Below, piece by piece: positions 48,212-59,799 of a DNA stretch of 64,000 nt. The notes beneath the pieces were generated by a model that worked only from the letters and a program-made list of their open reading frames with translations, was not told the DNA's origin and did not search any database. The stretch is from positions 1 to 64,000 of the forward strand of contig JAJEKV010000574.1 in assembly GCA_021234155.1 (NCBI GenBank), read 5' to 3'. Origin of the DNA: Isoetes taiwanensis (taxonomy: Eukaryota; Streptophyta; Lycopodiopsida; Isoetales; Isoetaceae). Both the position numbers and the translations under genes were made by a program. Position 1 is the first letter of the stretch. Every line of letters begins with the position of its first letter.

Positions 48212-48279
48212 CAAGAGGAAGAAATCAAGGAGTGTTCTGGTCAACTTTGAGCAGAACACTCCTCGATTTCTTCCTCTTG
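48212..48279. repeat. 28-bp near-perfect inverted repeat, 12-bp loop
   Basis: Arms 48212-48239 and 48252-48279 pair at 27 of 28 positions (CAAGAGGAAGAAATC(A/G)AGGAGTGTTCTG). The right arm lies within an acidic minus-strand frame (EEKETQEEEIEECS). Confidence 0.92.
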
Positions 48280-48389
48280 AGTCTCTTTCTCCTCACAGAC
48301 CTCTTCTTCTTCATTCCTGTCTTGAGCCTTCTTCGCCTTCTGCTCGACATCTAGAACTTGGGCGTCCTTCTTTTGCTCCTTCAAGGCAC

Positions 48390-48416
48390 TCTAGCGGTCT
48401 GTTTCGTGTGGGTCAT
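48390..48416 (-). other. Histone H3 N-terminus-like 9-codon stretch
   Basis: The minus strand reads MTHTKQTAR from 48416, against MARTKQTAR in histone H3. The frame stops three codons later, and the following frame is acidic and Lys/Glu-rich with no H3 resemblance. Either chance or a tiny relic; not a gene. Confidence 0.3.
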
Positions 48417-48429
48417 ATCAAATGGATGT

Positions 48430-49143
48430 GGATTCCAATACCAAGCACCCAGAAATTGACTAAGAGGAGGGAGTAAAACAAGAATGGATGAGATCTCTAT
48501 TTATAGGCTTGGCAAATTTAGGGTTTCCTATGGGAGACTTCATATTATCTAACTTTTAATATAAATGGGGTATGTTTGTCCTAAAAATTATGTCTGTTTA
48601 GAGATACTTTTGCTTATAAGTTGCGCTAGAGGGCACTTTGACCATGCCAAAATGGGTTCTAGTGCAACTCTGAAGTAACTGCTAATTTTCATGTTCCTTA
48701 ACTATTTTGAAAATTTCAAGATTTTATCCAGCTAATTTGATGTTTTTAAGCTTCATTCCACTATTAGTTTTTCATTTTGGAGTTACCTAAGGTGTAAAAA
48801 ACAAGGTTTTAATCCTGAGATGCGCCGGGGGACATTTTGGGGTTGCCAAAAGTGGTCGTGGCGCAACTCTGGAGTAATTGTCTAATTTGGCCAAGAAAAA
48901 TTTTTATCTTCCTTAAAAAGAATTATTCAATTTTCTTCCAATTATGTAACTGTTATCCAACTACTTATTCTAGGGACTATCACTCCCTACAGTTCTAGCT
49001 TATGAGAAAAATATTTCTTACCGTATTGAGGTCATAGTTTGAGATTCTTCCCAAATTTGAAGTTCTACTGGGTTAGTTCTCCTACTAGGGTGAATGGCCA
49101 GTGCTCTGATCTTGATCTACCAAGACCATTGCTATGACACCAT
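48430..49143. repeat. Imperfect internal repeat, otherwise unassigned
   Basis: Two related blocks near 48622-48690 and 48820-48890 share GCGC...GGG(A/C)ACATTTTG-like words and GCAACTCTG(A/G)AGTAA. Probably part of an old LTR. Confidence 0.4.
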
Positions 49144-50874
49144 TGTGATGTTCCCCTAACCTATGCGATGCTCCCATTGTATAAGCTATGGAGATCTTCT
49201 CCTGCCAACCTTGCAGATCAACAAGAGGCCGGTCCATGCGCGGCATCAGCTACTGGTGGTGCTCCAGAGTTAATGCAGAAAAAGGACGTGTCTTCCCCAT
49301 CTTTCCCGGGCCGATCTCACTGCAGAAGCATGTAAATGTAAGTACAAGCAACATACATCACAATCAATATATATGCTTACCTCAAAGGGTGAGGCACCAT
49401 CGACAACATACCATCATCATCATAGTATAACATCACCTTAGCATCACATGGAAGTCCCAACCCAAACTCAGACACTGTGAGGTAGGACTGACAGTTTGGG
49501 CCACAAGATAACAGCAGACGAAAGTTATAACACTAGAGTTGGCTGGCAATAGAATAATGATAAAGGTAGTCCACTCCATCCGCCCCTCCTGTGCATACTT
49601 TGCAGATAGATCGAAAAGCTTCGAGTCTCGGCTGTAGCATGCCGGAGACGTAACCCGAAGGCTACTCCAAGGTTGCATCTCTTTTGGTCCAATGAGGCAG
49701 AAAGGCTGCTCCTTTCAAGAGATATCTTGTCGTAGCAGGCAGCTAGAGAGAGGAGGTCGCCCTCGTTCATACTCAACCTAACCTCACCGAGATGACACAT
49801 CACCTAGGAGAGGTCAAACCCATACCTTTCCCACACACATTGACAAGTTATTAGGCCTAGCTTGCTATGGATCCCAGGCAGACAGGCACACTCGGGATCC
49901 TTCTGCAATCGGAACAAGTCCCCTATTCTAAGTCAGTCAAGGCCCTAGGCCCAAGATCAGGGGGGTTCTCTATCCACAGGCTACATTGTAATGGGATATA
50001 GAGGTCTAACTACTAGAATCATGCTACATATGGCTCCAAGATCTTTATCCCCCTTACCCCTACACAAGAGATGCGAAACAGAGTATCATACCATGATCAT
50101 CTAACATCATAATAGAACAACAGTTCTACTACATCATGTCTAATACCTAAAGAAATACAAGGGTTAGTGTTATTTGGTCAGTCTGGTTTTAGGGTTAATG
50201 GTCCATGAGAATGTAACACTAAAACAGAGATGCTCCCTAGCTTGAATTCTACTGCTAAACTAGGATTAACAACCTAAACTATAACCAACTGAAACTGCCT
50301 GACATGGCGCTCTTCACTAAATACTGAAGGTCTTTGGGGCCGATTGCCTTAGATATGTGAGCTCCTGAGCTCTGAGACTGCCTTCTGCGCTCCAAAGCCC
50401 AAAATGACCTTTGAAAGTCCTCTAACTCACTCTTGGCCCCAAAACCTAAAAGGCTTTAGGGTTTAAGCCTTCTCCTTTATATAGGCCTCGAAATTGAGGC
50501 CTTGGTCTATGATTGGGCCACTTGGTCCAATGATGCCTTGTCCACATGGCAAGTGGGGCCGCTAGCACCATTATGGCAAATACTTATTAATAGGTATTTG
50601 GGGTGGGGTGCTCTCCCCTTGACGTGTGTCGCACATGCAATAGGGATGTGCCACACGTGTTGGTTTTAATGGCTCACACTTAACATGTTATGTTAGAATA
50701 ACATATTGGGTGTTTGCCACTAGGGGTTATATATTGTGTGACTCACATAATATGATGCCATTAGTATAATGCACCAATTCCCCTCATGGTCTCTACGCAC
50801 CATCATACCTACTACCCTTGTACATGTTATCTTAATATATGTATTTCTAGCATATATTATACTGGAACGTCACA
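49144..50874. repeat. LTR-like dispersed repeat, copy 2
   Basis: Begins TGTGATGTTCCCC and ends GGAACGTCACA; related to 1505-3395 over several blocks. The flanks (ACCAT and GTATC) do not match, so either the ends have decayed or recombination between elements formed this copy. Confidence 0.55.
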
Positions 50875-50879
50875 GTATC

Positions 50880-51560
50880 CAAATGCCTTTGCAATCCCTA
50901 TATTCTCCTAGATAGCAATACTACATCATCAGCATATAAAAATAGCATAAGAACATACCCATTTATAGGCATTCCATCTCCACCATGGTCCTGCATCTAA
51001 CATTCAAGTTAGTCTATACAAAGACCAAATAATGTAGGCGACAGAAAACACCTCTGTTTTACTCCCACATTGCTCTCCACAAAATCATCACAAGATTTTA
51101 CATATGGAAAGAATAATTGAACCAATACCTTTTTGAATAGCTTTCCAATTGCTTGTCTATATTCAACAAGAATGTTTAAATTATCTATTCTTTTCCATAG
51201 ATTTTTTCTGTTCATCATATCAAAAGCCTTGGAGAAGTCAACAGAAACAACATGTAGGGACTTCTTTTTCCCAGCAACAGAATCTATCATTGTATGCATA
51301 GTGACTAAATGGTCAATAATGAACCTTTTGGGTCTAAATCTAGCTTATCCCACTGTCTAGCATTACTATCCTCAGCTCACATACTAATTATTAAAACCAA
51401 AATGACTGCAAAAAGTTTAACATATAACTACTAACCATGATCATTTGACAATTAGCTAGATCTAATTCATCGTCTATTTTGTGGAGTAGAACTACTCTTT
51501 TTATTTGACATGCTTGCAAGAAGCCCTCTTGTAGCATTGCATTGAACAATTTTAACAAGA
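50880..51560 (-). mobile_element. LINE reverse transcriptase fragment
   Basis: The minus-strand ORF 51299-51009 has VVSVDFSKAFDMMNRKNLWK (first catalytic Asp block) and GVKQRCFLSPTLFGLCID. Downstream, near 50970-50900, the frame reads MLFLYADDVVLLSRR, the catalytic YADD block. Upstream, 51360-51300 encodes words like LDLDPKGSLL. The active-site residues are present but stops and frame changes occur. L1 or RTE type. Confidence 0.85.
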
Positions 51561-51733
51561 TAGCAGCAATTCCATCACCTCCTCCCCCTCCAACTTAAAC
51601 ATTTCAGCTATAATCGCCTTTATGATTTTGCATGGTAATCCCTTCCTTTGCCTAAGCAAGCTAAAGCACATGGTTGTTGTATAAATCACCAAGTGTGTCA
51701 AAGTGTCACTAATCTCATATGTTATCACTAATC

Positions 51734-51799
51734 GTGGGGAGGGAGGGAGAGGGAGAGGGAGAGGGAGGGAGGGGAGGGAGGGAGGGAGGAAGGGAGGGT
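51734..51799 (+). repeat. GGGA-rich purine tract
   Basis: About 65 bp of GGGA/GGGAGA units with many runs of three or more G's; on the plus strand it could fold as a G-quadruplex. The Pro/Leu-rich minus-strand ORF over it is an artefact. Confidence 0.85.
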
Positions 51800-52559
51800 A
51801 GAACACCTTAGCAAAAGCTGAACCCAGTGGAACCACATCTTAATTGAACTATTGTAGAGTAGTGTTTAAATTAAATGACACTTAGACAAATAGAAAAGAA
51901 TAATACTCCTTTCTATGAAGGCAACCTTTGATGTATAAATACATCAAAGATCAAGGCCTTTGTTGTTTACCTGCATCCATAGCAAGCAAACAAATGAAAT
52001 GAGTTGGATTAAGACGGATTGATGGCGCAACCCACAGGCTAGGGCTTTGGCGATGTTTCAGTCTGCGATATCTCCCTCACCAGGTGTCCATTTCGTGCGA
52101 TTCTTGGTGCTTTGGGAAGCTTGCGTAGTGAGCTTTCCAACGGTGTATGGCATCAGGCAGTTTTCTTGCTACTTTAGTCCCGAAATTGGGATCATCCATT
52201 TCGGCCTCCATGGTCACCACCACCGGTATGCTTGCTCGCAATTTTCTGCCTCTTTGGCCTCTCCAGTGCTACCTCCTAATTCTTGTCTCAATCCACTTGC
52301 ATATGCCCCTGCCTCTATGGATTTGCAATTCTCTTCTCTCTCTATGGCATGTACTTCTTACGCTTCGCCTCTTTACCTCCTCCCTCGCCCCTCGCCCCAA
52401 CTCCTTCATCTCTTGCTCCCCTTCCTCTTCGGGCCTCTTACCATCTCCTACTCTTCCCTCTACTCCGGGTCTACTCCTAACACTTTGTTGCTTTCGAGTC
52501 TCACAAACGCGTTTCAATGATTGATTAAGTGAGACATGACATCTGGCGTGCGTTCTCCT

Positions 52560-53490
52560 CATGTTCTTTGCTGCGGTGTCCCTTATGATGGAGAATAACA
52601 AAAGAGAGGTGTCTAAATATATGAAAGAGCTGCAGGGTCTTGAAGATCGAATGGATGTTCAACTGCCTCTTGATAACGTGCTCTATGAACCAGAGATGGG
52701 ATTTTGATCTCAGAAGGGTGGGATTTTGGTTGAAGCAACATCTACAAAAGTTGGGATTGCCTCTGCATGAGTCCTTGAAAGTTTTGGATAGGCAAAACAA
52801 CTATTTCTTAGTGATGTTCGGGTCGCCTATTGCTGTTGATAAACTAGTGGAATGTGGAGTGGATCCTTGTGGGGGCATTATCTATTGTATTAGGTATACA
52901 CCCCTAGATTTCTTCCTAATAATTCTGGTGCACATCGTATGCCCTGCTGGTTTGCATTGGAGGACTTCCTAATTGAGTTGCAGGTTCCAGACTTCTTGAT
53001 CTCCATTGCCAATGGATTAGGGTTGCATCTTGCTCATTCTATTGCCAATGGTCCTTGTATTTGTGTTTCCTTCTTGCTAAGGCTTCCCTCCCAAAGTCTG
53101 TGGTTGTTAAAAGTGGTCCACTTTTTTTTAAATATAAATTATCTTTGCTTAACGGCCTAGAGCTTGCCAATATGTTTCACGATGTTGAGGCCTTCTCTAC
53201 CTATCGTATGCGGAGACCCTCCATTCTTGTCCCTCCTCCCGCTTCTGTCTCCCCTACTACTACTTCCTCTGTTGCCACCCCTATCCCAAGCTGCTCCACA
53301 CTTTTGTCCTTGCCGTTACTCCTTCTTCGTCTTACGCCCTAGCCATTGGCACACTCCCCGCGGCCCATAATTCTGACCAGCAAGAGAGGTTGGACATGAT
53401 TGCATGCAAGCAAGAGTGCATTGAAGAAGAATGGTCCATTGCTCCCATGAAAAAAGCCGCTCGGAGGAGGAATAGCTTTGTACCGTAGCC
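52560..53490 (+). pseudogene. LINE ORF1 (plant gag-like, DUF4283 type)
   Basis: Frames give CRNNGTPRFLPN-like and LEDFLIELQVPDFLISIANG words (52940-53030), then AKASLPKSVVVKSGPLFFKY (53085-53145). These match the order of the plant LINE ORF1 nucleic-acid-binding region (W.RL..LP...W...L..IG..LG). A Pro/Ser/Thr-rich tail follows. Frame-broken. Confidence 0.55.
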
Positions 53491-53634
53491 CTCTGCATCT
53501 GCTTCTCCTAATCCTCTTGAACCACCACTCCTCACCACTGTTACTACGCAGCCACATTGGGCTGATCAAGTGGATAGTGAGTCTCATATACATATTGATA
53601 TGGACTTATAGCATCTTCCACATCCACCTGATCA

Positions 53635-54336
53635 ATGAAGTTAATCTCCTGGAATGTGCGGGGGGTTGCCCCCTCCCCTACTAAAAGGAGCAGGTTGTCC
53701 ATGGCCCTGGCTAGGTGGGATTCAGACTTCATATGTTTGCAAGAGCTTAAATGCAAGAAAGAGGATGCCTACAAAGTTGCTGCAGTAATCATTAGGCAGT
53801 ACAATGTTCTTGTGGCGACCTCAGACTCGACAAAGGCTGGTGTCCTTACAGCATGGAGGAGGACTATTGCAGTGTCATTTACTCAAGTTGACAGATTTGG
53901 CCGGTGGATCATAATCAAGTGGTTTGACAAGGGGAAAGAATGGGGATTGGTTAATGTGTATGCGCATAATCGACCACGTCAGAGAGGCGCATTGTGGGCT
54001 TCTTTGCGATCCAAATTACTGAGGTTAGGCTCTCCTGTTGCATAGATTATGGTGGGTGATTTTAACATGGTTGAGCTTGAGCAAGACAGATGTGGCAGAG
54101 GTGCAGAGATAGTGCAGAGCATTGAACGGGAGCAATTGCACCGCTTAATGCAAGATTGTGGCTTCATAGAAGTTGACGGTCCTTCAAGTTTTACTTGGTG
54201 TAATGGCTGGTTGGGTGGTGGTAGAGCATATGCAAGACATGATAGAGGTTATTATAGTGCTTTGGTAGCAACCCTGTTGCCTGCTTTTCATCGTGATAAC
54301 CTGTTGAATACTGCGATTTCTGACCATAATCCGTAG
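53635..54336 (+). pseudogene. LINE ORF2 endonuclease (AP-like)
   Basis: The ORF from 53635 opens MKLISWNVRGV, then LQELKCKKEDAY (catalytic Glu) and WGLVNVYAHNRPRQR. After a stop near 54043, IMVGDFNMVELEQDR (catalytic Asp/Asn) and ISDHNP (catalytic Asp-His) follow to 54336. All catalytic landmarks of the APE-type endonuclease are visible, interrupted by one stop. Confidence 0.9.
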
Positions 54337-54513
54337 TATTTTTCTTGCTCTCATACTGTAGCACATGCTGCATCTAAGACATATTTCAAGCTGAATATAT
54401 TTTCTTGAAGGATGAGGAATTTTTGGCAGGACGTAGACAGGCGTGGTTCACTGCTTTCTCTCGGCCCAGGGGCATGACAGGTATTGTTGATGCTCTTGCT
54501 GCTGTGAAGTCTT

Positions 54514-55617
54514 TTGCTAAAGGTTGGGGTCGTGAGCAGGCTTCTGCCAACCGGAGCCTTCTGTTGGCTCTTTATCAACAATTTGAGGCGTGCAGGTCTG
54601 TTGTCCCGTCAGATGGTCACGTGGAGAAGCAAATTTTGTGTGATGGAGTCTGAACAAGTGCACTTTGCTCGCATTAAAGCTGGGTTGCAATGGTTCAAGG
54701 AGGGAGACCGGTGCATATGTTTTTTCTTCAGAGCTGCCAAAACACGAAGGCTACCTCCATCTCTTCAGTCTCTGCAGATTCAAGATGGGCTTGTTGTTTC
54801 AGATCCAATTGAGCTTAGAGGCTTTTTGCACAATCACTTTTCTGCTTTTTCCACTGCTCGGCATCTTCCCTTTCAGTCAGATTTCCAAGAGGTTTTGCTT
54901 GCTATTGTTCATCCTATAGTCACCAATGAGCAAAGGGCCGCTTTAGAGGCTGAGATCAGCCAAAATGATTTAGCTAAAGCCACATTTTCTCTCAAGAGTG
55001 GCAAGTGTCCGAGTCTTGATGGCATTCCGGTGGAATTTTTCCAGGAGTACTGGGATTGGCTCAGTGCAGATGTGTATGATACTTTCCAGGATTTTAAAAG
55101 ACAGAGGCACCTAGACAAAATCCTCAACTCTGGTTGTATCTCCCTTATTCCAAAATGTAAGGATCCCTCTTCCATTTTAGATTGGCTCATTATTCTGCTC
55201 ATTTTTCAGTTCTTTTTCAAGGAGAACCATCGGCATTTTACAGGTGGGATGTCGCATTCGCCAGGGCTGTCCTTTGGCATCGCTGCTTTTTACAATTGTG
55301 GCAGAGGTTCTTTCTGAGTCTTCTCTCTTGCAGTGCAGGAAGGTATCTTGCATGGTCTTTCCATGAATAGTGGTTCACATGAGTGTAATCAGTACGCAGA
55401 TGACACTTTCTTGTTCTTAATGGCTGATGAGCTGAATTTGCAGAATGCCATTTCCTTGTTGGACAATTTCTCTTTGGCTTCTGGTATCTTTGTGGGATGG
55501 CAAAAGTGTACTGCCTTGTGGGCCCTAGACGCTCCAATGCCGTCTTCTGTGGCTGCATTCCTGCTGCCACAATTTGGCAGCATAGAAGAGCAATTGACAT
55601 TTCTCATTCATGGCTAA
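54514..55617 (+). pseudogene. LINE ORF2 reverse transcriptase with internal deletion
   Basis: The linker has FARIKAGLQWFKEGDRCICF. The RT start has SLKSGKCPSLDGIPVEFFQE and SGCISLIPKCKDPSS. Near 55190-55250 the sequence jumps to QGEPSAFYR and RQGCPLASLLFT-like words, so about a hundred residues including the first catalytic Asp block are gone. NQYADDTFLFLMADE (55395-55440) is the catalytic block, followed by NFSLASGIFVGWQKC. Confidence 0.88.
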
Positions 55618-55620
55618 CAA

Positions 55621-57179
55621 TTTGCTGAAATATGTGCATATACCAAGTCTGCATCCTCAAGACAATTCAAGCAACCTCAAGTTGAAGAACCAAGCAAGGA
55701 CTCTCATTTGAAGTATTGCAAAGAAGGGTTGAAGGTCAAAATGTAGTGCAAGGTCAACATAAGGAAGCTCTATGGCAAGATAAAGATTGGAAGACCCCTA
55801 AGAAGTAAGATATTCATTCGGGTTCTTTGGCATGATCTATACCTTGAGGAACTTCTTGACTCCGGTTGCCTCCTTTTTACTCACCATTGTTCAAATCCAA
55901 AATGGCTTAATCTATCTCCTAGTCAAGAACAACACACACACTCCATCACACATCCACTATTTCCATAAATCCCTATTGAAATTGGCATATTAATGGCCAA
56001 TAGGGCACACTCTCTCTCTAAAGCAAAAGGAGGGGAGAAAACCCTCATTACAAAAACACTTTCGGGCCAAATTGGTCTAAGCATTATTAAGATTTCGTGC
56101 CAAAAGTGCATATAATTATGCCACCTCATCATCCACCTCACCAAAACATGCCACTTCATCATACATGTCATCCACCATTTTGTTTTCCATCTCACACAAG
56201 TTGTTGACTAGGGGAAAAGATCTTTGCCATGTCACCATGCCATGTCATCATCCACCTCACCAAGTTGGCCACCTCATCACACATCATATTCCTTTTTATC
56301 TCACAAAATTTTGACTAAGGGAAAGGTTTTGCCAAGTCACCGCATGCCAAGTCACTACATGCCAAGTCACCATATGCCACGTCACCTTTGGTTGCCTACA
56401 CATACCCTATACTCACCACGTGTCCAAACTCCAAGGTCACACTATGTCAAAAGACAAAATATGTGCAAGCAAATTATTTTCCTAAACATCCCTTTGCCTA
56501 GGCATTATTGCGCCAATGCCCACGTGCATTTTTTGAAGGAAGCCTGTGGGATATTGTTCTTCGGCACAAAAATTCTCGACCTAAAAAGGTGGGGGCCAAG
56601 ATCCGACCTCTCCGGTGGATCTGACCTGACAATCATGAGCTTCAACATCCTTTTTGTACCCTTGTGCCTCAAGAAACACCAAAACACGCATAAGCCAAAT
56701 CAAGCAAACCCAAATGCCAAGAATGTGCCGAAATAAGAAAATAAGAGGGGGACAAGTTTTGGAAAAAAAGATTCGGCTTCTATGCGAATTTCGGCGTCGA
56801 GCTCTTGTATGTAAATTGATTTGAAAGTATTTTTAGAAGAATGGCCTGCCTTGCATGAAGTTTAGTTGAATTTGATGCAAAAACCTTATTGTTTACCTTC
56901 TTATGATTATTTTGGATAATGTACCCAAGACTGAGAGCTTGGGAATTGATGTTTACCTTCTATGTGAAAATCAAATGAGAGAAAATCGACCTTGATAAGT
57001 ACTATCGTTATTTGGCGATTGTGAATTCTTATTTCTCTATGCTAAAAATCCATAAACATGTAAGATAGAGACTATTAATAATATTTGAGTTAGTCTTCTT
57101 GCACCATAGGATTTCTCTGAGAATTACAATTCCAAAAATCATTAAAACACATCTCTAGAAACCATTTGTCTGCATTCAT
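55621..57179. other. Unassigned, with 15-bp tandem repeats and a purine tract
   Basis: 56331-56385 holds four 15-bp units (GCCAMGTCAC plus five bases). Looser TCATCAYCC/CCACCTCA repeats precede it from 56100. At 56740-56755 AATAAGAGGGGGACAAG resembles a polypurine tract, so part of this block may be the end of an LTR element. No coding domain was recognised. Confidence 0.4.
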
Positions 57180-57670
57180 TCTTGAATGAAGAAGCTGTAT
57201 TGGTTGATAAACAATTCTTTTCCACAAAAAATGTGCAACTTGCTCTTGTGATGCACATTGCACTTAGTTTCTTGAGCCATTAGAAGTTAAATCGGTTGTC
57301 AAAACTAAAAAAGTGTTTGATATCAAGAGTTGGCAAAACAAGCTCTCGGGTTGGGATATTGACTCAAATTTGACTTGGTCAAGAGGCTCAATTCCATAGA
57401 GAAGCCTAAGGAATTTGCAAATAGACATTGGTATACTAATCAAGCACATTGTTTAGAAGCTTTGTGGATTGAAATTATAGAAAAGCTCTTAGAGATTGTT
57501 CCGGGGCAAGGTTTTGCTTTGTGACTAGTTTTTTTTCTATTTAGGGAAACTGATCTATCTGGGTTCTTGAGTATAGTACTTGCGAGAATTCTCTGAGAGT
57601 GGTTGCCTATAGCAAACTGGAGGTCCTATACCCTTGAGGTTGAGGGTTTTGTCGGAAAACCTTCAACATT
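57180..57670 (+). mobile_element. LINE fragment, inverted relative to 63520-64000
   Basis: Closely matches the reverse complement of about 63520-64000, with words such as FFLFRETDLSGFLSI and WRSYTLEVEGFV encoded on the plus strand. It stops at 57670 (GGAAAACCTTCAAC), where the minus copy continues into the RT thumb region. Confidence 0.85.
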
Positions 57671-57710
57671 TTGGAGGTCCTACCGAGATCCCACCGGATC
57701 TGGGGAACTC

Positions 57711-58835
57711 ATGGCTCCTAGAAAGAATATTGAAACAAGCGAATAGGTACACCTTTGAACCACCGGAGAGAATATAGGAATGTCTGGTCTGCGGAATGGA
57801 TCTACTAGTCAAAGCAACCACAGGGTGTGCAATACTTTGAACTTAATATGCACTGTTCCCCACCAACTTTTGATCCGTGTCAATGCTAACAATTTTCTCA
57901 AGAATTTTGAGGAATACTATCCGAGTACTGACCACAAGAAGGGAGGTAAGTTCTCGAATTCAAGAAATGTTTCAAAAATGAGGAGGTAAGGGCCCATTTG
58001 GACTATGTGATAAAGACGGGGGTAAGTATTTGGGAAGAAATTTAGAAGCAGTTCTTAGAAAGGTTTGGTAAGGCTATAGAACCACAAGATTTAGTCTTTG
58101 AATTACAGTCTCTGAGCATTAGACTTGGGAAAACTGTGCATCAATATGTAGAAAGATTTCATGCTTATCTAATTAAGTGCCAAGTCAATCAAGTTCCAAA
58201 TCACACTTTGCATTTGGTAGCCCTGTTTCATAAAGGGATTGAGCGGACCTAGAGTTTCTGGGAAGATGTATAAAGCTGCAAAAAGCAGGGAAGGGTTTGA
58301 TACTATACATAAAACCTTTACTAAGGCTATTGAAATTGCAAACATGTTTTCTTATTTGCCTGATGACTCACATATGTCACATGACCCTTTCTTTCCAGAT
58401 TATGAGCAAGAATATGGAGGCCCTGGCCCTATACACGTGTATCTTTGTTCAAAAGGAAAAAAGAAGAAAACAAGGATGGAAGAGCAAATGCTCCACGAAT
58501 CCGATGTGAGAGCGAGAGATCACCAAGGTTTTCAAGCCTTGCTTGAAGTTACTAGGCAATTACAAGAAATGAAGACCACAAGGCCAGAAAGGAAAACCTA
58601 CCCTCCTTGTGCACATTGTTTTTCGGACTATTGTTGGTACAGGCCTTGTACTAAATGTGGTAAGAGGGGACATTTTGGTAAGGAATGCCCATTTTGTGCT
58701 TTCTGCAAATCTGTTGGCCATTATGAAGACATGTGTAGTGTGAAGGAGTATTTTGCAAGACAGGAAGCATTGAAAAAATATGACTCAAACATGTCAAATA
58801 ATCCTACTCCGGACTCAAAACCTTCTTCAACTTGA
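57711..58835 (+). pseudogene. Tat-like gag with double zinc knuckle
   Basis: A Met at 57711 begins MAPRKNIETSE. The gag core over 58020-58240 reads FGKAIEPQDLVFELQSLSIR and YVERFHAYLIKCQVNQVPNH in shifted frames. The 198-aa ORF at 58239-58835 carries CTKCGKRGHFGKEC, a classical CCHC knuckle, then CAFCKSVGHYEDMC, a second one. Knuckles bind genomic RNA in the particle. Frame breaks lie before 58239. Confidence 0.85.
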
Positions 58836-59203
58836 TGGGTTTGTTCTTGATCGATGATGTCAATTAGGTTTATGAGGGAATCGGAAAGCGGGGAGGAGAT
58901 TATGGTAGTACATACAAGGGCTATCACGAGAACACAAGGAAAGAGGAGGTTGTTCAAGGAAGAATGGAACCAAAAATATTGAAAGAAAAACAAAGGGGAA
59001 GACAATCGGGGCTATACCTATTCCTCCACATCAAAGGTTTGTAAAAAAAAAAGAAAGAGAGGTAGATGAATTTGATTCATTGATGAAGAATGCAAAGGTG
59101 AGTGTAGACTTGCTTACTTTGTTAAGGATTGCACCATTCTATAGGGAAAAAGTCTTAAGTCTAACCAAAGAAGATCATGTGAATTTGACACAAGAAGAGC
59201 AAG

Positions 59204-59440
59204 GTGGCTTTTACAAACCATATCAATGAACAAATCTTGGTGCAAAATGAATATGATCCGAGGAAGCTTTCACTTGTCTTTGCAAAACTTGGCAAGCAAA
59301 CCTTATCTAAGGTATTGCTAGATGGAGGGTCTCCTTTGAATGTCATGCCTCATCACATAATGAAGTATTGTGGCTTAGAAATAGATAAAAAGCACCCATG
59401 GTACTTAAGTCCTTTTCCAACTCGAGAATCAATCCCATAG
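59204..59440 (+). pseudogene. Tat-like aspartic protease
   Basis: Contains SKVLLDGGSPLNVMPHHIMK, with the DGGS active-site form typical of Tat-type proteases, inside a 78-aa open frame that starts in an upstream linker. The region after 59440 continues only in fragments. Confidence 0.8.
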
Positions 59441-59799
59441 GAATCCTAAGTAATGTATTAATTGATGTGGAAGGCATTATTGTTCTTTGCTAACTTTGTT
59501 GTGGTAGCTTTTGAAGGTGTGGATGATAAAACAGGATATATATGATTTACTATTAGGGGAGATGGCTTTCACGATTGGATGCAAGACCTATTTAGTCCAA
59601 AGGAGAATGTACCATATCAGGATGGCAAGAAAAGCGTAACCTTGCTTAATAAAAGTGGGAGAATTTGAATCCTTAAAACTTTATTGAAGAAGACATGCTT
59701 ACATCAAACCTTTTTGGTGAATATGAGTTACCTCTTGTTGTTTCCAACATAAGGACATAGTCATTGACCAAGGTTAGCATTCCTTCACAAGAAAATTTT

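Larger units (their letters stand above)
52030..55620 (+). mobile_element. L1-like LINE, ORF1 and ORF2, inactive
   Basis: Plus-strand order: 5' leader, ORF1 (gag-like), ORF2 endonuclease, then RT with an internal deletion. It ends abruptly near 55620 without poly(A). A LINE C-terminal zinc-finger region and 3' untranslated region are missing, so it is 3'-truncated or fused to the next sequence. No target duplication identified. Confidence 0.85.

Noticed and set aside
52269-52601. Arg-rich minus-strand ORF
   Set aside because: Antisense to the LINE leader/ORF1; composition-driven.
57264-57449. Minus-strand 61-aa ORF
   Set aside because: Antisense to a LINE fragment whose coding sense is plus.
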